Shown: positions 1 to 10,786 of the stretch, one piece after another
Layout: every line of letters starts with the position of its first letter
How positions within the stretch are numbered: the first letter of the stretch is position 1
Source: Lophius americanus
Lineage: Eukaryota; Chordata; Actinopteri; Lophiiformes; Lophiidae
DNA length: 64,000 nt
Direction: 5' to 3'
NCBI GenBank assembly: GCA_037951165.1
Contig: JBBDHG010000037.1
Location: forward strand, 1,343,501 to 1,407,500
Program-made: the position numbers and the translations under genes
Notes under the pieces: model-generated
Database searches by the model: none
What the model saw: the letters and a program-made list of their open reading frames with translations, nothing else
Told to the model about the DNA's origin: nothing

Positions 1-2300
1 GTTGCACTTTGGGAGCAGTAAATGAGCAGTGCAGAAGGTCCAAGGAGGACCACACACCGTGTGCGGAACGTGTTTTTGTTTAACATTTCTATTTTTAATT
101 TTGTGAATTATTGAAACAATTTTATTTAAGTTCAGAATAAAGAACCCAAAAGATATTTGGAAATCCTGTGCTGGTTTAATTTTGCCAGGTTGCACTGTTT
201 TTATCCATTTCTGTCAACTGTGTATTAATCTGAACATCTGCAAACACACATACGAGCAGAGGGCTGAAGGGTTAGCAAGTATACTATGTAATTAATACTT
301 AATAATAAATACAAAATGGGCCTATAAGATTGTAATAAGGAGCTAAAATCTCCACCAGAAAAGTTCAATTCCCCGTATTGTCTATCCTCCTAAAGCCAAT
401 ATTACAATGATAATTCACCTCTCTCATCTGTATTTTTAGTTTGGTAGTCATTCAAAATAAATCATTTCTCACTACTGGATGTTTCCTGCAGGATCTGGTC
501 ATTGACTTTGACTAAATTTGACACTTAACTGAATCAGCAACATAGAGCTGCTATGTTGCCGGTCCGCGGCGTCACCCTTGTCATCTAACTGTCGCAGAAT
601 TTCCATGAGCCATTTAGATGTAAACATTTAGGACCGCCCAAATTGAGAAGGGATAATTCTGGACGGCACATAGTGCATGTTGTTATACTGCACATATACT
701 TTTATGATATGTCAAATAGCTTTTAGCACTTTATGGAAGTAGAAATGCAAAGGTTTTATTGCGGCGATGCCTTTAAGCTGTTCTTTTACAGCTGCAGTCA
801 AAATACCATCTTCATAATTCTCCGTGTTTTTATGATTACTACCTCTTCCTCTTTCGCGCCGTGTTTTTAATTTCATGTGTTCAATCAAACCGTCCTTCCC
901 ACTCCTTCATGCCAACATTCACCCTGCTGGTTCCTGTTAACCTTTGCGTCCATCATCACACTCACCTCCTTTACGTCACATCATGTCCCAGAATGTGTGA
1001 GCGTGTTTGGGTGTGTATATTCATAGAAGCTCAGCGGATCACTTCCCTACTTACCTGACCCCTATAAATGATAAAACACGCTCATGCGTGGCAAGGGAAA
1101 ACTGTAGGGTGCGTGACAGGTGTCAAGATCCTCATGAGACTCCTGCTGCTATTTTTTCCTGGATTATCTTCCTCCTTGCCTTAACCATGTCCCAGAAATA
1201 ACATTTGAAAACAGGACACAGGACTTAATAATTTTTTCTTCTTCCCATGCAGAAAAGTCCATAAAGTTGGTAAAATAGGTTTGTTAAAACAGAAAAAAAA
1301 CAGCCCAAAAATATAAAGAATATCAACGGCTTTCACTACAGCAGGAGAAATGACTTGCTGTTGGAATGTGTATAGTCTCAGAGCCCCTGCCCTTTACCTT
1401 CAATCCCCTTTCATCCCTGGAGAGACCCTCAGAGATTGGGGGAACAGCTGCGTTAACTGTCATCCAGCCTGGCTCAGTTTATCCTGACCTTATATGCTCA
1501 AGAGATGTAAATTATACCAAAGTTAGAGGCCACATCATGCAGGTTACATAAACCTGTGTGCTCTTCCTTGCTTAAAGGCTGCCCTATGCTTTTCTGAATG
1601 ACATGTAGACTTAATCCTGTCCGGCTCACTGGTTTCAAGTAGGTTCACCTTGTGGCTACTTCCACATGCAAAAAAGAATATGAAGGATGTGGACACAGGG
1701 AAAACTCACACCCTGTTGTGATTTCCCGATGAGAGGTGGAGGAAAAAAAGCGCATCCATTTGACAGTAGATACAACTGTGCATGCATGCATGCACGAATG
1801 AATACACATGAAAAGCACCGATACACTTGGGAACAGGAGCACATTTTCATGCGCATCAATGCAAGCTTGTACACGTGCTCATATGCGGGCACACTAGCAC
1901 ATTTACATTTACAATATATTCCACTCAAACATGGCCTCCATATATGGTATGCTGTGATGCCCGGTGCTATGCAACAGCGCCATCTTCTGTCCTGGAGTAA
2001 GAACTGACACAATGCAGCAAAAGTTTCTGTCGGTTTCTTTTACTCTTCCACCTGTCTGACGGTGACGTGATAATTCATCTGGACTGAGCGCTTTCATAAG
2101 AAATAATGAACTTCCCATAACACTGCCAACAAATCCTACTCTCTCACACACACACTCACACACACACACAACACAAACAGGCTGTGGGATTTCTCCCACC
2201 CATCCTTTACATGGAGAAATGCCTTTTTTCAGCCCTCTTCTTCTCTCCTCGACTTTTCTTCTCATAAAGCACCAGCTGTTGCTTTATTCATCACCGTATC
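1..2300. other. Intergenic DNA, no gene recognised
   Basis: I read both strands and found no open reading frame resembling a known protein and no splice-linked exon series. Only short chance frames and a small CA run near 2145-2170 are present. Regulatory DNA or an untranslated exon of a neighbouring gene could be hidden here without being visible from sequence alone. Confidence 0.6.
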
Positions 2301-2352
2301 CTTCCTCTCTTTGCTTACCTTTTTTTGTGCTTCAGCCACACACAAACGCACA

Positions 2353-2386
<34 letters not shown>
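2353..2386. repeat. (CA)n microsatellite
   Basis: Simple CA dinucleotide run of about 34 bases. It makes the overlapping short reading frames artefactual. Confidence 0.95.
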
Positions 2387-2387
<1 letters not shown>

Positions 2388-2578
2388 CATGATCCATTCA
2401 CATTTAATTTATTCCCTTGAAATTCTCCTATTGCAGCTTTGGGTCTCCTGCTCCCTCAGTCACATATCCTCCCACTCTCCTCCTCCTCCCTCTCCTTGAT
2501 CTCTGTCTCCCTCCTCCATCTCCTATGGCTCCAAAATTCCTCCCACGGCATCTGTCTTTGCTTCTTCCTGCCTCTGTC

Positions 2579-2586
2579 TGACGTCA
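2579..2586. promoter_or_regulatory. CRE-like palindrome TGACGTCA
   Basis: A perfect TGACGTCA octamer, the consensus CREB/ATF site. It lies about 100 bases before a long G-rich tract and inside a stretch of moderate complexity, which could mark an unannotated promoter or 5' untranslated exon. One octamer alone is weak evidence and no coding exon was found downstream to support it. Confidence 0.35.
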
Positions 2587-2678
2587 TAGTAGCGCAGTGC
2601 AAGACCCAGGGCCTGCTTGACAGCCCTCGTCATTCTATCAACAACAACAGAGACGACCAGACAGACAGCACTCGGAGA

Positions 2679-2770
2679 TGTGGAGGAGGGAGGAGGAGGA
2701 GGAAGAGGGGGAGGAGGAGGGGGAGGAGGCGGGGGAGGAGGGAGGAGGTGGAGGTGGCAGGGGAGGCAGC
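2679..2770 (+). repeat. G-rich polypurine tract (GGA/GGGA repeats)
   Basis: About 90 bases of nearly uninterrupted G and A on the plus strand, with many GGAGG and GGGGGAGG blocks. Such mirror-like polypurine runs can form triplex (H-DNA) or G-quadruplex structures. The poly-Gly/Arg and poly-Pro frames across it are compositional artefacts. Confidence 0.85.
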
Positions 2771-2799
2771 GTGCCTCAGCAACATTAATAGGACGTAGT

Positions 2800-3685
2800 A
2801 CGATGTTGGACGTATGCACTTCTAGCTTTATTTGGCCGGCAGTCTGTGGGCAGGGTCAGCTTATGGCTGCAGGATTTGTAAAGATATGACTCACTCTTGC
2901 ATGGTGCGGCAAACTCAGGCTTACAGTGAAGAGTAGGCAGCCATATTGATGTGTGAAGGGCACAATTAGAATGTAATTTAAGGTGAAAGGGATTTTGGGA
3001 ACATGCAGGCTATACACTTTATGGTTCTGCAAAAGTAGATAGAATCTGTCGGTAAAAGGAGTGGGTGTGCAGGAAATGAGGGAAGTTAAAACACTCTGGA
3101 GTGAGTCACTGACTGATTTGAATCTCATAAGATTATTGGCTCCTCAGTCTGGAGGCTATACAACATGGATTTTCTTTGCATCAGTCTGATATTTTTTGGA
3201 ATAAGAAATTTAAATGCAGTCTCCCTTTGCGCAGAATTTCAAGCTCCAGGATCAAGACGCCGGTTATTGTCAGGCCCACATAGTCTTTGCCAGGAAAATA
3301 TCTTATCATTTGGTTCTGATGGCCATTCGGCCAACTCTCGTTTAGTTGAATCTGGATATTGGCTCCAAGGACAATTTGCCCATACTACTACAATTACTAT
3401 ATCTTCTGTGGGTTTTGGGGATAGTGGGTTTGTTTTGGATGGGAGCATCAAGAATTCTGACATCTCTTATTCAATGTGCCAGCTTGAAGAAGCGTTTTAC
3501 TCTTTGCACTTGAGACATCAAGTGCATCAGGTATGCAGTATGTAATTACATCAGTCATAAGTGAGACAGTTCCCAATTTAGAATCAAATTTTACAGATTT
3601 GACTCTCTAGAATTTAATCATAGATTATTTTGCATTTTTTTGTTGTCGAAAAGAAATAATAGTTGAATGTTTGACAGAACAAGGA
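2800..3685. other. Intergenic DNA with an unassigned open stretch
   Basis: Positions 3165-3545 are open on the plus strand for 126 codons, and 3239-3463 is open on the minus strand. Neither translation resembles a family I know. There is no convincing splice context or promoter. I treat both as chance frames or as an old unrecognised repeat. Confidence 0.35.
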
Positions 3686-3689
3686 TGTT

Positions 3690-3744
3690 CCGTCGTAAAG
3701 TGCATTATAAATTAAATGTATTATTATTATTATTATTATTATTA
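3690..3744 (+). mobile_element. 3' end of an L2-like LINE with (ATT)n tail
   Basis: The sequence reads AAAGTGCATTATAAATTAAA followed by (TTA)n. This is the reverse complement of the tail motif seen at 5957, 20690, 49025 and 55785 (AATTTATAACGCACTTTACA preceded by AAT repeats). The shared motif next to a trinucleotide run identifies the extreme 3' end of one LINE family. Only the tail survives here, as expected for 5'-truncated insertions. Orientation is plus, unlike the other copies. Confidence 0.7.
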
Positions 3745-4088
3745 AAAGAATAGTAAGCGGTTTGGGGATTTTATAACAATTTTTATTAAAATAAACTTAA
3801 CAATGTTTTAAGAACACATACTGTATATGCAACACAATAGTGTACAGTAAATAAAACAAATATGTTGTTTTCTACATATTACTTTTTTATGTTGAAATAA
3901 TTGGTAGTTGTATCTTTGAAAGTAAAACAGGGAGGTTTCATTGAAATAATGTAATAGTCGGGGTTTTTGGGATAACTTAACCGTGTTTAGTACATGCAAC
4001 ATAATTGGGTTCAGTGTAATTAACCCTTTAATATCCTGCTCACCTGTTAGTTGAGCACATTTTGAGTCTCTATTTCTTATTGAAAATG

Positions 4089-4310
4089 TTATGCTACTTG
4101 ACTGAACCTTTGTAGAATATGACCCACTGACACAATGTAGATGCTAAAGAGAAAGGGGCCACGGATGGAGCCTTGGAAGAAACCACAGGATAAAGGGGCC
4201 ACCCAGGAGGATGCATTAACCATGGCTATTGAAAAAGTTTTATCTGATAAGTAGGAACAGTCCAGTAAAGGGTCAACAATGACTATAGAGAAAGTCCTAT
4301 TCAATAAGTT
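4089..4310 (-). pseudogene. Fragment of LINE reverse transcriptase
   Basis: The minus-strand frame contains a degraded reverse-transcriptase core: a segment like APLSCGFFQGSIRGPFLFSIY, which matches the LINE block AP-L-CGVPQGSILGPLLFSLY. It is preceded by YLSDKTFS, matching the usual YL-DR-F-V segment. The PQG motif is mutated to FQG and the frame is only 71 codons, so it is a dead fragment of an L2-like element. No ends or target duplications were found. Confidence 0.65.
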
Positions 4311-5119
4311 CGAATTGTTTGGTATATTTAATTATTTTCTCAAAAACATCCTTCACCAGAAGGTTGAGCTAAACTTATTAAAATCGATGTTTTTTCATAA
4401 AATACAAAATGTTATATTTTATATTCATGAAATAAATGAATAAGTCTGGTTTTTCTTCACAGTTTAAAAAAAGCTTGATAAAACAATTAGTCATTTTATG
4501 GTTAATTTAGACTGTATAAGATATTAAATTCATAAAATTTACCTAATGTAAACAACATAAAGAATCACTACATTCATTCCATAAGACTAAACAACAAGAA
4601 AATAATACTACAAATTGACAAAGTGAGCTTACTAGATATTTGCACTCAAAGCGAGTAATTTGAAAACATTTCCCCATGGTTCTCATTCTGGGGGAGGATA
4701 TTAAAAGGTTTTAAGTAATTGTTATGTTTGAATTCTTGTGCGCAAGAAAAAAAGCAATTTGAATAAGCGGCTACTGATAATGAATGAATTAATGAATAAT
4801 CTGTTTCCATCCATTATTCCTGACAGTAGCCTACCCTGCTGGCTAACAGTACCAAACCTCCCTCTGTCCATTCCATAGACAGATTATTAAACAATACAGT
4901 TGCGCATGTTTCTCCTATTATTGCCAGTGTGTATGTCAGAGATCCATTAAAAAAACAGGAATGACTCAAAAGGTTCGACGTGAGTGTTATAATCACACCC
5001 AGATTTACACGATCTAGTGTTTAATTTAGTTTTAAATTATTGATGCAGATCGTGATTTCATCTGACATCATTATTAGTATGTTTGTGAATTGTATCTTGT
5101 AGATTTGTGTGTTATGGCT

Positions 5120-5710
5120 CACCGCAACCACGAGGAAAGTAATGAATGAATGGAACGTCTGCGTCATTTGCTACGTCACCCATCCCGCAGCGGATGGGTA
5201 TTAACAGTGAGAAGTGTAGTTCCGGGATCTGGAACTACTTTTCACGGTGGGAATGGAAAAACCTATATCTGGTGTAAGGATACCGGGGAGCTACACGTCG
5301 CTAGCAGGTGCACGACGCAGGAAAGTCTCAAATACGGGGTAAGAGGTGACCTGACATATGGTGCCTTCCCTTTTCAACCTCTGAAGACAAGTCCGCCACA
5401 AACCATTATGCGTTCCCTTGAATAATGTTACGGTAAGCTACCTGCGTAGGTCCAACGCTGTATATAACTGTTAGCTAACAGCTAAGGATAGCGGTTTAGG
5501 CTGGCAACTCAGGGAAAACAACAAAACGGCCTTAAAGCCCGACTTATGCTCTTAAATCAATTTGTTGAAACGTGCTATTGCTACATTGCATGTGTTTGGT
5601 AATATGACTTGTGATTAAACGTGTATTCATTAGGGCAAATGTGTTGTCATTGTAAATTCATTATTGCTAATTATCTTGTTTTTGACAGTCGTGACGTCAT
5701 CGGGGGGGGT
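5120..5710 (+). promoter_or_regulatory. Candidate SGSM3 promoter and untranslated first exon
   Basis: This stretch is visibly richer in CpG than its AT-rich surroundings. It contains ETS-like TTCCGGG near 5220 and a perfect CRE octamer TGACGTCA at 5692-5699. Two good splice donors follow the CpG-rich part (GG|GTAAGAG after 5338 and CG|GTAAGC after 5432). The SGSM3 start-codon exon begins at a strong acceptor at 10708, so an upstream untranslated exon must exist, and this is the best-looking place for it. The 91-codon frame at 5150-5425 is probably accidental. The link to SGSM3 is inference. Confidence 0.45.
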
Positions 5711-5944
5711 GGTCGACGTTTCCAGTATTTGGCTTCTTAGCTGAACTCGTGTTATAAGGGATCGTTAAATTAAGTATACATGTTTTACTGAAAGTAAGCA
5801 GAATACTGTAGTGAGATCGCAGGTGATACCTCGTGTTTCAACAGACGTGGGTCTAATTAATCACCTTGCTTTAACGTCGTCCAAACAAATGAATGCAGTA
5901 GTCATATGGTAATCGTGCACCAGCACCTGGACACATACTGCTGT

Positions 5945-6020
5945 ACTAATAATCAACAATAATAATACATTTAATTTATAACGCACTTTACATTTAGATC
6001 AAATCTCAAAGTGCTAAAAG
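5945..6020 (-). mobile_element. L2-like LINE 3' tail (5'-truncated copy)
   Basis: AAT repeats followed by the motif ATTTAATTTATAACGCACTT and a short stretch ending ATCTCAAAGTGCTA. The same string occurs at 20690 and 49025. It is the reverse complement of a LINE 3' end, so the insertion is in minus orientation and retains only about 70 bases. Confidence 0.7.
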
Positions 6021-6146
6021 TACTACTACAGCTTCTCCAATCAGAAATGTCTGCTTGAGTCACATAATATATATATATAAGTCATGTAATATGGACTTTT
6101 ATGAATAAACATTCGTCAAACAATATCAGGAGCCAACAAATAATTG

Positions 6147-6220
6147 TCTGACATACATTTATAAGCCATAACATTGAAACCACCTGCCAAATGTTATATA
6201 GGTCCCCCTTTTTTGGGTTT
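6147..6220. repeat. Dispersed fish repeat, copy 1
   Basis: Contains TCTGACATACA, GCCATAACATT-AAACCA and a segment ending AGGTCCCCCTT. It matches a second copy at 6862-6935 in direct orientation. The block resembles a widespread teleost repeat often found in intergenic DNA, probably a non-autonomous DNA transposon; I cannot name the family. Confidence 0.5.
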
Positions 6221-6861
6221 ACAACCATAAATTGATGATTCTACCTCTTAACTGGTTTTATAGCAGTAGCTCTGGAGATATCTTGGGGAACTGATATTTC
6301 TGCTCTGTGCACTCTAAAAACCATTGGGTTGAAAATAACCTAATTTAGTTATTTTGGTAATCCAGTGTTTGATATAAAGAGGACTGACCCAGCCATGGGT
6401 GTTTTTAAAAGAGGGAAGTTGGATCATGGGTTTGACCATGAATGCTGTTATCTTTACAACTCAGAAATGGTAAAAATGACAATGTTGTCAAGTTAACAGC
6501 CATACGGTACGCAAAAAATGCAATGCAAATTCTTAGTTATTAGTTTTATATGAAAATGGGTTAAAACTTACATTACATTAAGGTCAAATGTCTGCCCGTC
6601 TGCATAAACCAGGCAGAATTCAAATAAATACTGAGACTCAAATTTAGATTGCATTTTAAACCCATATTTCCATTTTCCAACCCGATGTTTGGTCTAACAA
6701 TCTGAACTCATTACACAGCTGCACCAATCCAAAATTTGGGTCATGAAAATAACCCTGCATTTGTGTAAAGCAATGGACACGACACATGAATGTATGTGCA
6801 TGAAAAAAGAGACAGAAACCCAAATTTCGTCAAGCAGAAAATCTTGAACTAATTCGTCATT

Positions 6862-6940
6862 ATCTGACATACACCAATTAGCCATAACATTTAAACCAAC
6901 TTCCTAATGTTATGTAGGTTCCCCTTCTGCTGCCTGCACA
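6862..6940. repeat. Dispersed fish repeat, copy 2
   Basis: Direct-orientation match to 6147-6220: both contain CTGACATACA, then GCCATAACATT-AAACCA, then AATGTTAT-TAGGT-CCCCTT. The two copies lie about 715 bases apart, so they are either two insertions or the duplicated ends of one element. Confidence 0.5.
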
Positions 6941-7071
6941 GCTGATGCACCATTTGTTCTGCCACCTATTTTAACAGACTTATGGAGCCATTAATAATTA
7001 CTTCGACAATTTGCGCAGTATTAGCGCTTGTGTGGGGTCTGATAATAAGGAGTAACCCTCCTTCCCTTTAT

Positions 7072-7548
7072 TCACATGATGCCTAATATGACAGCTGCCA
7101 TTGTAAGGAGATAATCTCTTATACTTTGTCTTGAAACCTCGGTAGGTATACGATTATGACTGCATGTTGTTAATGGCTGCGTTAGTGGGTATATTGACAA
7201 AAGGGGGACCTTAGTCATCTTTTTGTAGGTATGCTGGGAGAACATAGTGGACCAGGTGATAGGGAAATGGTTGGGTATGTCTGCTGCCCAGTTTAACACA
7301 GCATGCTCACACCACATACCCTGTCTGCGCAGCAGGATGTCATTCTTTGCTTTACATGCTGCAGTGTGTAAACTAGTGTGTGCAAACACACCTGGGTACA
7401 GCTTCTCCTTGACAATGAAAAAGACCGCCAGGTCTTGCTGCATAATGACCAAAAGCAAAAAATGGTTGGTTTTCTTCATGATGTGTGCAACCATTTCCTC
7501 CTTACTGTAAAGATAATTTATAACCAATGAGTCTTTTCGATTGAACAC
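7072..7548 (-). other. Unassigned 158-codon open frame
   Basis: An uninterrupted 158-codon frame, the longest in the first 10 kb. The predicted protein has no signal peptide, repeat or motif I recognise. No TATA or splice context supports it, and it lies beside dispersed repeats, so it may be repeat-derived. An 87-codon frame on the opposite strand overlaps it. I do not assign a function and consider a real gene unlikely. Confidence 0.2.
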
Positions 7549-7549
7549 A

Positions 7550-10500
7550 TTAACTGTAATGAATATAATTCGTTTTTCTATTAGGTTCTTCCAACAGATT
7601 GAATTCTACTCTCACCTGCATGTCATTAAGTCTTTGTAACCGTTGGTTACTTTGACCTGCAAACATGCAAACAGTATTCTATGTCATGACAAACATTAGT
7701 CCTCAGGTAGTCAGTCTCAGCTTGTGTTAAACATTTATCAAATAAGCTACCTTTTGTGAATTGCATGCCTAACATGCATTATAGTTGAACGTTATGGTTA
7801 TGGTATATATACTGTGACAACTTGCAAATGCAGAAAATGTTATATTTGCATTCTGGAACATATGTATTTTCTTACCATATGTTATAAATCCAATTGAATT
7901 GTGTATTTATTTTTAGAGACTGGTGCTTGAGAACAAATCACCATCTGTAATTTCTGACTGCAGGTTACATAGTTTCTACCACTAGTGTGTCTCAGTCAAA
8001 AGAAAAGACATGAATGGGGTTGGTTAATTGAGTTTTTGTTTTCATTGTTACAAAACAAAGCTTGTCAAAATGATGACAGACGAGGGAGTGTTGACTTTTA
8101 TTTACATTGTCTTCAGATGTAAACAACTAGGTTGTCCACATTTCTGATCGATGTACAAAATTCACTCTAGACCATTTTCAGGTTTGCTATGTTTCTTTAT
8201 AATAATGGTCAGAGTTTAGTACGTCTCTGGAAATAAAGATTGAAAGTGACAAACACTAATTTGGTTTGGTGTCCGGAAAATTTGCCCACAAGACTTTGAC
8301 AGGTGGCATGATAAGTATCTGATTCGACATATTATTCTTCTGATATTGACTCTGGAAAACCAAAATATTAACTTGACTTAATTAAATAATCACTTAACTA
8401 TCACATGATACCAACAGAATCAGTCTATCCTCTTATTTGGCAAATCTGAGTTTGTCTTAGTTAAAAATGACTTTATGGTTAAAATAGCTGCTGATGAGAC
8501 TGGTTTTGACTGATTAATTGATCCATCACCAATTATCAATACAAACGTTTCTAGTCTGATTGTAAATATGTTCAGAGGGTTGAAGGAGGGATTTATTCAT
8601 GGAGGTGTCCTCTGCAGATGAGTCAGATGTCCTATAAGAGAACCTTGTAAATCCCATTGCTCCCCTGAGCGCCACATGGAGCTAGCCTCAGAGTGTTTGG
8701 CCATCCTCCAATCCTAAAATTGATTCCTCATCTCTCTTAAGACCTAAATCCCTCTTGAGAAGCAGCAAGCCTGCTGCTGGAATGAATCCTTTTGGCAGGG
8801 CTTTTGCGTTCTGGGGAGCCATTTCTTGAAGGACGTGATTGTTGCAATGTTGTGTCTGCCCATGTGTGTCAGTCTGTGGCTCATCTGAGCTTACATTCCA
8901 ATATTGTCCTGCCTCAGGATATTTTAGCATGGGCATGAAAGAAAGATGCCTTGTCATTAGAAGTCCTGATGGAAGAAGAGAGGGTTCATATAAGTTAGCT
9001 CCTCATGAAAAATAACAGACAACAGGTGTAGAGTTTTTATTAATTGTATGTTTGTTCTAATTCAAAACATTTGGGAACGTTTGATATGAAGTAGATTTCT
9101 TTGTCAACCTGTCAGTCTGACCATATGAGTCAGCAGCTTCAATGGATCCATCCCTTCCTGTTGCTCTCAGATCATTGTGGCATTTTTAGCACCCGCAGTC
9201 TGTCCGCAACTTTGCTCTTGTTTCCATCTCTTTCCAGTAAGAACTTCAATTTGTCATTGCGTGAAGTAAATTTTTTAGTCTTCCTGTCTCACCGTGACTG
9301 ATGTCATCAATCAGTAGTCATTAATATTAATAAGAGGCGTTCCACTGACTTATGGGCGACTGTGGGCGTTGCATGAAGCCTGCACATGTATAAAAATATT
9401 TTAAGTTTTCTTTTAGTGTTTTCTGAGGACAAACATTTAATATATTGTAATATTTCACATTAGAGTAGTGAGATTACTACTCGAAAGTTGATAAATCTTC
9501 AGATTAGTCACTATGAAACTAAACGAACCGTAAGTGCCCCATCATTCCAGTTTGCAACATATTGGTGTAGGGTGATAGGCCGCAACATAGGCATGATCAT
9601 TTCCTACTCTCCTTACTTAAAAAAAGAAACCTTTACCCTTGTTCAAATAACCATTTCTACTCTACAGTAAGGAGATTGTGGGTATTCTGTGTGCTCAAAG
9701 CTTATTTTATTATAAGGTTTTGAATTTTTACTATTTGACTGTGTTAATTGCCAATTAAAAATTAGTTGTAATGATGATTTTCAAATTTAGAGAAATATGA
9801 AACTAGAATGACACTGTGGAGACCCTATCTTGCCAATAATCCCCCACATGTCAGGTACACTTGCCTGACCCATTGTTTTTGCGTAATGACAGCAAAATAC
9901 TGAAAAAGCTTTGTCTAACATTGCGGGGCGAAAAAGTGGAAACAAACCCTGGATCAGTCTTTGGTGTTCATTGCGGCGTTAAATTTTTCTTCCTCGCCTA
10001 CGCGCAGTCATTCCAACACATTTCATGTATATCCGTCCTTTTGGGTTAGTTATCCTGCTGACAATCAATACAACAAGCGTACCAACATAGCTCATGGGTG
10101 AAAACACAACTTCCTTGGAGGAGGTAATGACATGATGTCCCCAAAGACAAAACAGTCATTTTTTCTTAAATTAAATAATGGGTAGAATTTTTTAATAATT
10201 CCTCATTTAAATCATTTTTTTTCATGTTTATCAAAGGATTTGTTCCATCTCAAAATCCACCACCAGAACACACAGTTAAAAGGGAGGTATTTTCCTCTGG
10301 AGAGTCCAGCAGTCATGAGGTCACTTCCTTCTCCCCCTCCTCTCACTGACTAGCAGAGCTTCTTCATTCAATAAAGCTTGGAACAGGGGCAGTGTTTTTT
10401 AACGGCATTGGTGGACTTTGTTTCTTCGTTGTTCAGGTACTTGCGTCATTGTTTGTAGAACAATATAGTGTTTTTGACCAAGACCCAGTTTGAGACAGGT

Positions 10501-10700
10501 ATACAGCACTAACTTTGAATCAGTCATAGGGAAAGTAGGGGAGGAACAAAATGATGGACTTCATTGCAGTTACTAAGAACTTAGAAACTGACTTATGGAC
10601 CACATTGAAGTGTCTCCATTTCTCCAAGATGCTTCCACTTGGTGTTCTGACGATCCTGGAATTGAACCACTAACCAATTTTTTTCCTTCTTTCTTTCCTT
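7550..10700. other. Probable SGSM3 first intron or intergenic DNA
   Basis: AT-rich DNA without recognisable coding sequence, strong repeats or RNA genes. If the CpG-rich stretch at 5.1-5.7 kb is the SGSM3 promoter, this is the gene's first intron. It ends at a pyrimidine-rich acceptor (10681-10707). Confidence 0.5.
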
Positions 10701-10786
10701 TTCACAGAGTGGTGCCTGCTGCTGCCTTTTCTACAGCTTGACTGCAGTATTTGCAAATATAAACCATTAAGCTAGCTCCGTTAAAA

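Noticed and set aside
2523..2889. Poly-Gly/Arg and poly-Pro proteins on both strands
   Set aside because: They arise from the GGA-rich tract; compositional bias explains the open frames.
5150..5425. 91-codon protein in the CpG-rich stretch
   Set aside because: No family resemblance; splice donors within it suggest an untranslated exon instead.
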